A DNA stretch of 64,000 bases from Granulicella sp. (GTDB lineage: Bacteria > Acidobacteriota > Terriglobia > Terriglobales > Acidobacteriaceae). The stretch covers positions 304-64,303 of the forward strand of contig DAIDKF010000005.1 of the NCBI GenBank assembly GCA_027450185.1, given 5' to 3'. Positions 9,190 to 18,646 of this stretch are shown one piece after another (the first letter of the stretch is position 1; the number at the start of each line of letters is the position of its first letter). The translations under genes were made by a program, and so were the position numbers. The notes beneath the pieces were generated by a model that did no database searches, was not told the origin of the DNA, and was given only the letters and a program-made list of their open reading frames with translations.

Positions 9190-12100
9190 ATGCGAAAAAT
9201 TCTTGCAGTGCTCATGTTCTGTTGCTTGATTCCTACGTTTGTCGCGGCGAGGGCGCAGCAGACCCTGGGTTCGCTGAATGGAACGGTGCTGGATAGTTCG
9301 GGGGCGGCGATTCCAGGGACGACCGTGACGGCGGCCGATGCGTCGATTGGCGTGTCGCGCACGACGAAGGCGCAGGACAATGGGTACTTCCAGATCTTCA
9401 ACCTGCCGGTGGGAACGTATGTCGTGACGGCCACGCACGACGGCTTCGATACGACGGAGCTGACGGGGATTGCGGTCCAGGAGGCCGGGGCGAAGACGCT
9501 GAAGGTGACGCTGAAGGTGGGACAGATTGCGACCTCGGTGACGGTGACGGCGAACCCGCTGCTGAATGCCACCGACGCCACCAATGGATACACGCTGGAC
9601 AAGACGCAGATTCAGTTGACGCCGCTGGCGACGGGCAGTTTTACGCAACTGGCGGTGCTGAGCCCGGGTGTGAGCGCGGAGTTGCTGGCGAATCTGGATT
9701 CGAACTCGGGCCTGGGCAACCAGCCGATCTGGGCGAATGGGCAGCGTGATACGTCGAACACGTTTCAGGTGAATGGCGTGGACGCGACGAACCTGTTCAA
9801 TGGCAAGAGTTCGAGCGGATCGAACTCGCAACGGTACGCGTTCAACATCGGCCAGACGCCGCAGGTGGGCGGCGCGGCGGGAGTGGGTACGTCCGTGTTC
9901 GGATCGAATGGCAACAGCCTGCCTTCGCCGCCGCCGGAGTTTCTGCAGGAGTTGCGCGTGAACACGTCGATGTATGACGCGCAGCAGGGAGCGACGAGCG
10001 GAGCGCAGATCGATGCGAATACAGCCAGCGGCACGAACACGTTCCACGGGCAGATGTATGGCAGCTTCGCGAACAACTCGATGAATGCGGATCCGTTCTT
10101 CTTCAAGCAGGAGGCGGAGCTGGCGGGTGAGGGTGTCGGCGCGTTCCCGGCGTCGCTGGCAAATCCGGCGCTGCACCGCTGGACGCTGGGTGGAACGTTG
10201 GGCGGCCCGATCATCAAGAACAAGCTGTTTTTCTTTGTGGCGTACCAGCACCGGTACAACGGCGACCAGGGGACGGGGTTGTCGCAGATGAATGTGCCGG
10301 CGGCGCTCTCGAACGACCGGTCGGTGGCGGGCCTGATTGCGGCGTCGACGAGCTATGGCCAGACCTATACGGGGACGATCGATCCGATCGCGATGGCGCT
10401 GTTGACGGCGAAGCTGCCCGATGGCTCGTATCTGATCCCATCGGCGCAGAACACGTCGGGCTACCAGTTTGGCATTCCGAACGTTACGCTGCAGGGAACG
10501 TCGGTGCTGACGTCGGACCAGGCGACGGCGGGTGTGGACTATGACGTGACGAAGGCCGACCGGCTTTCGGTGAAGTACTTCTACCAGACCGCGCCGGTGT
10601 CGAAGCCGTTTGGGTACTCGCAGACCGGCGGATTTCCGGTGACGCAGAGCAACGGTGCGCAGGTGGCGGCGATCGACAATACGATCTCGATCGGGTCACG
10701 GTTCAACTGGGAGCAGAGGCTGGGGTATGACCGGATGGGCTCGTACAGCTACTTTACGCAGACGTTGGCGGCGGACCCGACGCTGGGTGCGAACTACGGG
10801 ATCGATTCGGGGGTGAACCCCGGGGGTTCGTCGCTGGGCACGCTGTTCCAGCAGGGTGGACTGCCGGGGCTGTCGCTGCGGCAGTTTGCCAGCGTCAACA
10901 CCTCCGCACCGAACCTGTCGGTGGGACCGAACAGCTCCTTTGTGAACACGGGCTACTATCAGAACCGGCTGAATCCATCGACGAATGCGATTCTTTCGCT
11001 GGGCAACCACACGCTGGTGGTCGGCGGCGGCTACAGCTATACGCAACTGAACATCGAGAACAACCGGCAGGGAATTCCGCAGATCAATACGAAGGACTTC
11101 GACAGCTTCCTGGCGGGTGCGTCGCATGGAGCCAGTGTGCTGGAGTCGATCGACCCGCAGAGTGGGCGGAACAACTCGGACCGCTACTATCGGTCGAATG
11201 AGATTGCAGCGTATGTGCAGGACAAGTGGCAGGTGCTGTCGAATCTGAGCATCACGGCGGGCGTGCGTTATGACTACCATGGCGGACTGACGGAGAAGTA
11301 CGGCAACATGTTCAACTTCGACCCGAGCCTGTACAGCGTGACGGGTTCGTCCACCACGGGGTTCAATGTTGCGAACTCTGGTTTTGTGATTGCGGGCAAC
11401 AACAAGTATAACCCCACGGCTGGTACGTCGGACTCGACGTTGACGGGCCGGCAGTGGGGCTTCTCGCCGCGACTGGGGTTTGCATACTCGCCGAAGCGGT
11501 TCAACAACAAGTTTGTGATCAACGGCGGCGGCGGCATCTACTATGACCGCGGCGAGTTGTTCACGTACCTTTCGCAGCCCGCGGGCAGTGGCAATGGCGG
11601 GCCGTTTGGCGTAACGGAGTCGTCGCCGCTGACGACCTATGTAACGGGTTTCGGAAAGACCCTGTCTGACCCGTTTGGGTCGGCGTTCACACCCACCAGC
11701 GAGGGCGGCACCTATATTCCGCCGAACGCGAATCCGGCGACGATTACGCAGGCTCTGCAGAACGTGCTGGGTACGGGTCCAGGACAGCCCAACGGCATTA
11801 CCGGGACGGCAAGCCCGGGCTTCGGTCCGAGTTGCGGAGGTCTGGACAATCAGGCCAACTACACGGACTGCCCGGCGACGCTGGACTTCGGCGCCTACGA
11901 CAAGAACAACGTGCTTCCCTACACGATCAACTTCACGCTGAACCTGCAGTGGCAGCCGCGCAGCGATCTCGCGGTCACGATCGGCTACAGCGGCAACCGT
12001 GGGCGGCATTCGGTGATTCCGATTCCATTCAACGAGCCGGGGATTGCGACCGCATCGAACCCGATCCACGGGGAGACGTCGACATACGGGTTTGAGGTGC

Positions 12101-13350
12101 TCAACCAGAACAATACCTCAGAGGACTCGTATGGCGACTATGCGCCGATCCTGAGCGAACCCTGGAACACGCTAGACGGAGGTAACACGGACTTCCGCGC
12201 ACCGTATGTGGGCTATAGCCCAAATGCGGCGATGTTCAAGTCGGTGGGCGTATCGGCCTATGACGCTCTGGAGGTGCATGTGGAGAAGCGGATGTCGCAC
12301 CACTTCCTGGGCGGACTGAACTATACGTGGAGCCATGCGCTCGACGAGCAGTCGGACATCGGCCTGTTCTTCACGGGCAACAACCCCGACAATCTGCGGC
12401 AGTCGTATGCGTCGTCAGACTTTGACCGGACGCACATTCTGTCGGTCAACTTTGAGGGCGATATGCCGAACCTGGCGCGGGACTACTCGCTGGCGTCTTA
12501 CTTCGTGAACGGGTGGAGCCTGTCGGGCCTTGGCGTGGTGCAGAGTGGCGAGCCGTACTCGCTCTATGAGTTTTATGGTGCGGTGGGCAGCATCGCGTTC
12601 GGCAACTTCCCGACGCTGATGAACCCGGTGCTGCCGATCAAGAATCCGCAGACCGCGAAGACGACGTCGCTGACGGGAAATCCGGGCAACTTCCGCGGCC
12701 AGGACGGGCAGTACTACCCGACGGTCGACCCGAACCAGATTGATATCAACTACGTTACGCCGGGCAATAAGGGCGTTCCGACGGCGGCGATGGGCGCGGT
12801 GGGTGATCCGGTGGACATCTACGAGACGGATTTTGCGCCAAGCAACCAACGCAATATCTTCCGTCAGGCGATGCAGAAGAGGCTGGATCTATCGGTGCGG
12901 AAGTTGTTCCAGGTGAGCGAGCGGCTCAGTATCCGGTATGAGTTCAACGTGTTCAACGTATTCAACGAGACGAGCCTGGACATACCTCAGGATCAGGCGC
13001 AGATCCGGCAGAACTATGCCTGCTCGAACTCGGCGCTGGCAGCGGGCAACAACTGCGCGGCGCAGTTTCTGAACTACGGACAGATTGCAACCAGTCCCAG
13101 CACGGCGGACCAGCAGAGCGCGCTGGCAAACCTGGACCAGTTGCCGTACTCGACCGGGACAGGAAGGGCGCTTTCGCTGGCAACGGAGATTCCGTTGAAC
13201 ACGTACAACGCGAATGGCGCGAATTTGTGTACGTCGGGTAACGTGGTCAACTCCAGTGGTTGCCCGAATAATGCGGCGAACTTCGGTTCGGTGACGGGAA
13301 CGATTGGCGGCAACCGCGCAGTGACGATGGCGCTGCACGTGGTCTTCTAA
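9190..13350 (+). CDS. Oar-like TonB-dependent outer-membrane receptor (second of three)
   Basis: This 1386-residue protein has the same plan as the preceding receptor. It has a signal peptide (MRKILAVLMFCCLIPTFVAARAQ), a carboxypeptidase-regulatory-like domain with LNGTVLDSSGAAIPGTTV and a GYFQIFNLPVGTY segment, a plug with QFQVNGVD-like sequence (TFQVNGVDATNLFNGKSS), and a barrel ending in VTMALHVVF. It is about 310 residues longer than its neighbour, the extra length lying in the barrel. An in-frame GTG-type extension back to 9061 was rejected, because the ATG at 9190 has AGGAGAG at good distance and begins directly with the signal peptide. The ligand cannot be read from the sequence. Confidence 0.9.
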   Translation: MRKILAVLMFCCLIPTFVAARAQQTLGSLNGTVLDSSGAAIPGTTVTAADASIGVSRTTKAQDNGYFQIFNLPVGTYVVTATHDGFDTTELTGIAVQEAGAKTLKVTLKVGQIATSVTVTANPLLNATDATNGYTLDKTQIQLTPLATGSFTQLAVLSPGVSAELLANLDSNSGLGNQPIWANGQRDTSNTFQVNGVDATNLFNGKSSSGSNSQRYAFNIGQTPQVGGAAGVGTSVFGSNGNSLPSPPPEFLQELRVNTSMYDAQQGATSGAQIDANTASGTNTFHGQMYGSFANNSMNADPFFFKQEAELAGEGVGAFPASLANPALHRWTLGGTLGGPIIKNKLFFFVAYQHRYNGDQGTGLSQMNVPAALSNDRSVAGLIAASTSYGQTYTGTIDPIAMALLTAKLPDGSYLIPSAQNTSGYQFGIPNVTLQGTSVLTSDQATAGVDYDVTKADRLSVKYFYQTAPVSKPFGYSQTGGFPVTQSNGAQVAAIDNTISIGSRFNWEQRLGYDRMGSYSYFTQTLAADPTLGANYGIDSGVNPGGSSLGTLFQQGGLPGLSLRQFASVNTSAPNLSVGPNSSFVNTGYYQNRLNPSTNAILSLGNHTLVVGGGYSYTQLNIENNRQGIPQINTKDFDSFLAGASHGASVLESIDPQSGRNNSDRYYRSNEIAAYVQDKWQVLSNLSITAGVRYDYHGGLTEKYGNMFNFDPSLYSVTGSSTTGFNVANSGFVIAGNNKYNPTAGTSDSTLTGRQWGFSPRLGFAYSPKRFNNKFVINGGGGIYYDRGELFTYLSQPAGSGNGGPFGVTESSPLTTYVTGFGKTLSDPFGSAFTPTSEGGTYIPPNANPATITQALQNVLGTGPGQPNGITGTASPGFGPSCGGLDNQANYTDCPATLDFGAYDKNNVLPYTINFTLNLQWQPRSDLAVTIGYSGNRGRHSVIPIPFNEPGIATASNPIHGETSTYGFEVLNQNNTSEDSYGDYAPILSEPWNTLDGGNTDFRAPYVGYSPNAAMFKSVGVSAYDALEVHVEKRMSHHFLGGLNYTWSHALDEQSDIGLFFTGNNPDNLRQSYASSDFDRTHILSVNFEGDMPNLARDYSLASYFVNGWSLSGLGVVQSGEPYSLYEFYGAVGSIAFGNFPTLMNPVLPIKNPQTAKTTSLTGNPGNFRGQDGQYYPTVDPNQIDINYVTPGNKGVPTAAMGAVGDPVDIYETDFAPSNQRNIFRQAMQKRLDLSVRKLFQVSERLSIRYEFNVFNVFNETSLDIPQDQAQIRQNYACSNSALAAGNNCAAQFLNYGQIATSPSTADQQSALANLDQLPYSTGTGRALSLATEIPLNTYNANGANLCTSGNVVNSSGCPNNAANFGSVTGTIGGNRAVTMALHVVF

Positions 13351-13371
13351 GGCTCGCGCACGGATAACCCG

Positions 13372-13402
13372 GGGTGGCGGCTGCGGCTGCCACCCTTTTT
13401 TT
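13372..13402 (+). terminator. Rho-independent terminator after the second Oar-like gene
   Basis: A 7-base GC stem (GGGTGGC with GCCACCC) around a 10-base loop is followed by seven T residues. It is 22 bases after the stop codon. Confidence 0.88.
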
Positions 13403-13560
13403 GCTGGGGGAGGGTGTCAAGGGCGGTGGTCGCGCTTTGCGCGGACGAGTTCCAAAATGGGAATGAGACTTGGCTTCCCAAAACGGAAATTCTTCGCTAG
13501 GCTCAAGTTACAGAGCTTTTCTGCGTGTTATTCGACCGCTGGTGATGATCTGGCGGACAC

Positions 13561-13638
13561 ACATTGAACAGGTCACCTCTGTAGTGCTTCAGAATCGGCC
13601 ACGTTTGTAGCGTCTTAGAATCGGTCACTCCTACTGAG
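13561..13638. repeat. Three tandem 26-base repeats, probable IS21-family end relic
   Basis: Units at 13561-13586, 13587-13612 and 13613-13638 align without gaps around the core GAA(C/T)(A/C)GG(T/C)CAC followed by a T-rich part and GTAG-type end. Multiple terminal repeats of about this size, containing GAATCGGCCAC-like cores, are typical of IS21-family ends as I recall them. No istA or istB sequence was seen nearby, so this would be a solo end. The alternative is a set of regulator-binding sites for the receptor gene that starts 86 bases downstream. Confidence 0.55.
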
Positions 13639-13723
13639 TATCAGGAGCCTCGGCCTTCCCCGGGGCGGGGTTCGGCTGTTGAGTTCATTTTTTCACCGCT
13701 CTGCGGCTACGGCCGCACCATCC

Positions 13724-16700
13724 ATGTCAACCAATGCTCTTCAGACGGGCGTGCGCGATGCGCTGCGTGAGCGGGCTTGCGTGTGGGGACATTCGAAGGC
13801 GCTGGTGGCGGGAGTCGCGCTTGGGGTGGGGCTTGTGGGTGCGGGTGCGGTGGCGCAGGGGCCGGTGGATGCAGCGATCCGCGGGCACGTGGCGGTGGCG
13901 TGCGCGGGGGATGGGGATCGCTGCGATGCGAGTGGGGTGAGGATTCATCTGACCTCGTCGGACCTGGGTGTGGAGCGGGATGTGGATGCGGACAGAGCGG
14001 GGGATTTCTTGATGCTGCGGCTGCCTCCAGGGGAGTATCAGCTTCATGCGGTGTCGCAGCGTGCGGACCGGGCGGCGGCGGTGACGACGTTCGAGCTGGA
14101 AGGCGGGGACCTGGACGATGTTGTGCTGACGCTGCGGCCCCGGGGAGGGCCGGCGATGGAGAGTGCGACGGCGGGGCTGCGGTTGGCGCCGTTTGCGGTG
14201 CAGGCGCGGGAGGATGCGTTGCCGATCGAGTCGCGGCAGTGGGAGAACCTGGCGCAGTTGGATTCGGCGGTGAATGCAGAGCCATCCGCGACGCAGGCGG
14301 AGGGGGATGAGGACGACGGGGAGGGCGATACGGGGAGCCGCGCGAGTGGGAGCGACGGAGCGGCGGCGACGGGGCTGAGCTATGCGGGACTGCCGGCGGT
14401 GCAGGGGACGATCTCGGTGGATGGGCTGTCCGGGGAGCAGAGCTTTCGTGCGGGGCCGCGGGGATCGGCGACAGGGGGAGCGAGTTCGGGATCGAGTTAC
14501 AACCAGGGGTCGGTGCGGAGCTTTCGGGTGTTGCCGCAGAACTTTTCAGCGCAGTATGGGATGGTGGGCGGGATGGCGGTGGTGACGCGCGCAGCGGGTG
14601 CGCAGTGGCACGGCGATGTCTTTTTTCGTGCGCGCAGAAGTGGATGGGCGGCGGCGAATCCATTTTCGATGGAGACGCACTATCGGGATGGTGTGGTGAC
14701 AAGTGGGGTGGTGAAGCCGAAGGGGTCGTTGATTCAATTTGGCGGATCGGCGGGCGGGCTGCTGTGGGCAAAGAGTGGCGCAGCGGCGAAGGCGCGGCGC
14801 TTGAGATATGTGCGGGCGATGGGTGGACGCGCGCCGGTATCGATGTTTGCGTCGCTGGAGGTGATGCTGCATGACGACAAGATTGTGTCGACGCCGGAGA
14901 TGGCGAACTTCTATGATCTGTCGGCGGACCAGCTTGCTCTGTTGGCGAATCGCGGGGTGAGTACGGGAGCGACGAATGCAGCGCTGGATTTTCTGGACAG
15001 CCTGACGGGAACGACGACGCGGCATGCATACAGAGTGCAGGGGACGGTGCGGGCGGATGCTTCGCCGACGGCACGGGACCAGGTGACGCTGATGTATGCG
15101 GGCAATCGGTATGATGCTCCGGGGGGAGCGGCGCTGGGCCAGGCGTCGGATGCCGTGGTGGCGCGTGGAATGGGGAGCCTGGGTGACAACGTGGTGGATG
15201 TGGATGTGGGAAGTGCGCGCTGGGTGCACGTATTTTCGAGGCGATGGAACAATGAGGTAAGGGCGCAGGGAGCGCACGACCTGGACTACCAGACGCCACA
15301 TGCGCCGCTGGCGCAGGAGCCCGCGATTGGGCCGGGAGGGTATGCGCCGCAGGTGTCGATTGCGCCGTATGGATTTGCTTACGGGACGCCGTACAGCCTG
15401 TCGCCGGGAGTGAATGGCGGGCGGAGCGCGTATCCGGATGAGCTGCGGATTGAGCTGGCGGACACGATGCAACTGCACCTGGGAAGACATCTGGTGATGC
15501 TGGGGGCGGACTGGAGCCGGGTCCATGATCGAATTGATGCGCTGAGCGGGCAGGAGGGGTCGTTCCACTACGACAGCGGGACGACCAACGGCAAGGATGG
15601 CGGGCTGGTGGACTGGATTACGGACTACACGTTCAGCGCGAATGCGTATCCGAACGGAGGTTGCCCGAGCATCGATGCGACGGTGCATTATTTCTGCTTT
15701 CGCAGCTTCACGCAGAGCTTTGGGAATCTGGATACGCAGTTTGTTACGCATGATTTTTCCGGGTTTGTAGAAGACGCGGTGCGCCTGCGGGACAATCTTA
15801 CGGTGACCCTGGGGATGCGCTACGACTACATGCTGCTGCCCAAGCCGCAGCTCGCGAATCCGCTGCTGGATGCGAATATTGCGATGATCGGCGGGCCGAT
15901 TCATGGAGCTACTGCGACGTTTCCGGAGGACAGGAACAACTTTGGGCCGAGGTTGGCGGCGGCGTGGTCACCACGCTCCGTCTGGGGTCTACCGGCGCGG
16001 TGGGAGCCGAAGAGCGGGCAGTTGTTCACGATGCGGCTGGGTTACGGATTGTTCTACGGCCACATACCGGGAGCGACGATGCGTGCGGCGCTGATTGACA
16101 CGGCGATGGATACGACCGCGATGCATGTGCGGATACGGCCGACGACGATTACGGACTGTCCGCAGGTGACGGTGGTGCAACAGGGGTTTGGGTATCCGTG
16201 CGATTACACGTCGGCGCCACCGTCGGCGGTTGCGGAGACCACGTCGGCGACGGTGTTTGCAAGCAACTACAGGGTGCCGATGGTGCAGCGAGGGATGTTG
16301 TCGGTGGAACGGGCACTGGGACGGCGGACGAGCGTGCGGTTGAGCTACGGAATGGCGCTGGCGAGGCAGTTACCGGGGAGCACGGACATCAATATTTCGC
16401 CGTCGCCGGGGATGGTGAGCTATCAGTTGCAGAGCGTGGATGGGGTACTGAACAAGTACAAGGGGCTGCATGAGGGCGAGACGTTTGTGGTGCCGCTGTA
16501 TGATCAGCGACCGATACTGAACTTTGGTGCGGTCACGGCACTGGTCTCGGATGCGAATGCGACGTACAACGCGTTTACTGCGGAGGGGCAGATGCTGGGG
16601 CTGCGCTGGCGGGGGTTCAGAGAGTTGGAGCTGCGGGGCAGCTATACGTACTCGCGCTCGATTGATTATGCGCCGCAGACCTCGGCGATTCCACGCCTGG

Positions 16701-17317
16701 ATAGTCAGTTCGACCCGTTTCATAACGGGTATGACAAGGGACTTTCGAACCAGCAGTTTCCGCAGCGGTTCTCGGGAATGCTTGCGGCGCCGTTGCATGA
16801 ACGGCATGGGCCGAGGGCGGTGCGGCTGGTGCTGGACGGGTGGCGTGTGGCGGCGATTGCGACGGCCGGCAGTGGCAGGCCGTACAGCTACATGGTATTT
16901 GGCGGATCGTATATGAGAGGTGGGCACAAGACGCTCAATGGCTCTGGGGGCGCAAACTACCTGCCGACGGTCGGGCGGAATACGTTGCGGCTGCCGCCGC
17001 GCGGCAATGTGGATGTGCGGGTGGAGCGAGAGGTGAAGGTTGGGCGGGCGACGCACCTGAATGCGTTTGCTGAGGCGTTCAATCTGTTCAATGCGCAGAA
17101 CATCTCCGGCGTGGAGACGCGTGCGTTTTTGCTGGGGACGCCGCAGACGATCGGGAATTCGTCGGCTACCGGGCCGACGCCGCTGATCTTCCAGGACGCG
17201 GCGGGGATTGCGACTGAGGGGCTGACGACAGATATTCCGTTTGGGACACCGAACTCGACGACGTCAGGGGTAGTTCGGGAGCGGCAGATTGAGGTGGGAG
17301 TGCGGCTGCAGTTCTGA
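13724..17317 (+). CDS. Oar-like TonB-dependent outer-membrane receptor (third of three)
   Basis: This 1197-residue protein is the most divergent of the three receptors. A long n-region with arginines precedes a hydrophobic signal segment (ALVAGVALGVGLVGAGAVAQG, near residues 31-51). Then come a regulatory-like beta domain (AIRGHVAV, YQLHAV), an acidic, glycine/serine-rich linker (EGDEDDGEGDTG), the plug motif VQGTISVDGLSGEQSFR, and a barrel ending in EVGVRLQF. The barrel shares SGGYS-type and QRFSG segments with the first receptor (PQRFVGNI there, PQRFSGML here). An in-frame TTG at 13679 is also possible, but ATG 13724 is preferred. It converges with the flavoprotein gene, with a 22-base gap. 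The acidic linker is not present in the two neighbours. Confidence 0.87.
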   Translation: MSTNALQTGVRDALRERACVWGHSKALVAGVALGVGLVGAGAVAQGPVDAAIRGHVAVACAGDGDRCDASGVRIHLTSSDLGVERDVDADRAGDFLMLRLPPGEYQLHAVSQRADRAAAVTTFELEGGDLDDVVLTLRPRGGPAMESATAGLRLAPFAVQAREDALPIESRQWENLAQLDSAVNAEPSATQAEGDEDDGEGDTGSRASGSDGAAATGLSYAGLPAVQGTISVDGLSGEQSFRAGPRGSATGGASSGSSYNQGSVRSFRVLPQNFSAQYGMVGGMAVVTRAAGAQWHGDVFFRARRSGWAAANPFSMETHYRDGVVTSGVVKPKGSLIQFGGSAGGLLWAKSGAAAKARRLRYVRAMGGRAPVSMFASLEVMLHDDKIVSTPEMANFYDLSADQLALLANRGVSTGATNAALDFLDSLTGTTTRHAYRVQGTVRADASPTARDQVTLMYAGNRYDAPGGAALGQASDAVVARGMGSLGDNVVDVDVGSARWVHVFSRRWNNEVRAQGAHDLDYQTPHAPLAQEPAIGPGGYAPQVSIAPYGFAYGTPYSLSPGVNGGRSAYPDELRIELADTMQLHLGRHLVMLGADWSRVHDRIDALSGQEGSFHYDSGTTNGKDGGLVDWITDYTFSANAYPNGGCPSIDATVHYFCFRSFTQSFGNLDTQFVTHDFSGFVEDAVRLRDNLTVTLGMRYDYMLLPKPQLANPLLDANIAMIGGPIHGATATFPEDRNNFGPRLAAAWSPRSVWGLPARWEPKSGQLFTMRLGYGLFYGHIPGATMRAALIDTAMDTTAMHVRIRPTTITDCPQVTVVQQGFGYPCDYTSAPPSAVAETTSATVFASNYRVPMVQRGMLSVERALGRRTSVRLSYGMALARQLPGSTDINISPSPGMVSYQLQSVDGVLNKYKGLHEGETFVVPLYDQRPILNFGAVTALVSDANATYNAFTAEGQMLGLRWRGFRELELRGSYTYSRSIDYAPQTSAIPRLDSQFDPFHNGYDKGLSNQQFPQRFSGMLAAPLHERHGPRAVRLVLDGWRVAAIATAGSGRPYSYMVFGGSYMRGGHKTLNGSGGANYLPTVGRNTLRLPPRGNVDVRVEREVKVGRATHLNAFAEAFNLFNAQNISGVETRAFLLGTPQTIGNSSATGPTPLIFQDAAGIATEGLTTDIPFGTPNSTTSGVVRERQIEVGVRLQF

Positions 17318-17339
17318 GCCACAGCAAGCGCGAGCGGGG

Positions 17340-18614
17340 TCAGGTGGTGAGTTTTGCGAGGGCTGAGATGAGGCTGGTGTGGGGCAGCCCGTCGGCGTAG
17401 GTCTTGAGGATGAGGGAGCGCATGAAGGGGGTGCGCATGGCTTTGAAGCCGCGCTCGGGGTGGGCATAGAAGGCTCGGGCGGCACGGTGGGAGAAGGCCA
17501 GGGTCTTGAGAAGTGGGCTGAGGTGGCGCGCGTAGGCTGCGGCGATGTCGGGCTGGTTGTAGAGGTCGCAGTCGAGGATGGCGGCGGCGGCGGCCTGACC
17601 GCTGACGATGGCGGAGTGGATGCCCTCGCCGGTGAGGGGGTCGACGAGGCCGGCGGCGTCGCCAACAAGGAGGACGCGGCCGCGGGGGACATATGCGTGA
17701 CCGCCCATGCCGAGTTGCTGGCCGGTGATGTGGGGAAGGGTAGTGACGCCGAGTTTTTGCTGCGCGTAGTTGAGAAGCAGGGCGCGGGTGACGTGCTTGA
17801 TGTCCTGCTGCGCGGGGTCCTTCGCGGACGGTAAGCGTTTTTGCGACGAGGGCGCGGCGAAGCTGGGGGCGAACGCGCCGACGCCGATGTTGATGTGGTC
17901 GGCCTTGGGGAAGAGCCAGCCGTAGCCGCCGGGGAGGGGCGCGAAGTCGAAGACGAGGTCGTGAGGAGATGCTCCGTTGGGGAGGGTGGAGGGGAGCGAG
18001 GCGTAGGGGACGGTGGCTTCGAGTGCGAAGCCGTCCTGTGAGGGGGCGCCGTTGTCCTGATGGGTGAGGCGGCGGGTTTGGCCGTTGGAGCCGTCGGCGC
18101 CAATGAGAATGGAGGCGCGGAGGGTTTCGGGGCCGCGGGGTGTGGCGACGTCGAGCTCGATGGCGTCGGGGAGTTCGCGCAGTGTGGTGATGCGGTCGAT
18201 CTTGCGAAGTTCGATGCTGCCGCCCTGGCGCGCGGCAAGCAGGGTTTGCTGGAGGCAGAAGCTGTCGAAGACCTCGCGCACGGCCATGGCGCAGATGGGA
18301 TTGCGGGTCTTAACGCGGACGTTGGCGGATTTATGGGTTGCGGTGGAATGGGCGGAATTCACTGCTCCGGAATCGCCACCCTCCGTCGTGGGTTGGAGGA
18401 CGATCTCGTGGCAGACGCGCTCGATGACGGGGTCAACGGAGTAGCGGAGAGCTTTGAGCGTCTTGCGGGTAAGGCCGCAGGCGCAGGGTTTTTGGCGCGG
18501 GAAGGTGCGCTTGTCGAGCAGGATGACCTGCTTGCCGGCCTGGGCGAGATCGTAAGCCGCAGCGCAGCCGGCGGGTCCTGCACCGGCGATGAGGATGTCG
18601 CAATCAAGTGTCAT
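17340..18614 (-). CDS. Geranylgeranyl-reductase-family FAD-dependent oxidoreductase
   Basis: This 424-residue flavoprotein belongs to the geranylgeranyl reductase/aromatic hydroxylase-like group, which reduces isoprenoid double bonds or oxidises ring substrates. The N-terminal Rossmann motif DILIAGAGPAGCAAAYDLAQ is at residues 6-25, with the FAD ribose acidic end at LLDKRTFPR. A PCACGL segment follows, as in this family, then IGADGSNGQTRR (second FAD motif) and GDAAGLVDPLTGEGIHSAI (third FAD motif). Start at ATG 18614, since the upstream extension has a low-complexity proline/arginine composition of a shadow reading. It lies 32 bases after the luciferase-like gene on the same strand, so the two probably form an operon. 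Exact substrate unknown; membrane-lipid or quinone side chains are possibilities. Confidence 0.87.
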   Translation of the reverse strand: MTLDCDILIAGAGPAGCAAAYDLAQAGKQVILLDKRTFPRQKPCACGLTRKTLKALRYSVDPVIERVCHEIVLQPTTEGGDSGAVNSAHSTATHKSANVRVKTRNPICAMAVREVFDSFCLQQTLLAARQGGSIELRKIDRITTLRELPDAIELDVATPRGPETLRASILIGADGSNGQTRRLTHQDNGAPSQDGFALEATVPYASLPSTLPNGASPHDLVFDFAPLPGGYGWLFPKADHINIGVGAFAPSFAAPSSQKRLPSAKDPAQQDIKHVTRALLLNYAQQKLGVTTLPHITGQQLGMGGHAYVPRGRVLLVGDAAGLVDPLTGEGIHSAIVSGQAAAAAILDCDLYNQPDIAAAYARHLSPLLKTLAFSHRAARAFYAHPERGFKAMRTPFMRSLILKTYADGLPHTSLISALAKLTT

Positions 18615-18646
18615 GTGCTGTGACCAGTTTAGCGGCTGCGATGGCT

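Larger units (their letters stand above)
13351..13723. other. Intergenic region with an IS relic before Oar-like gene 3
   Basis: This 373-base stretch contains the terminator of the previous gene, an apparently gene-free segment at 13403-13560, three 26-base repeats at 13561-13638 that resemble an IS21-family end, and a GC-rich segment with CCCCGGGGCGGGG before the next gene. No ORF in it looks real. Confidence 0.5.

Noticed and set aside
13707-15299. Minus-strand frame of 530 codons opposite the third receptor
   Set aside because: It is a proline/serine-rich shadow caused by high GC; the plus strand has signal peptide, plug and barrel.
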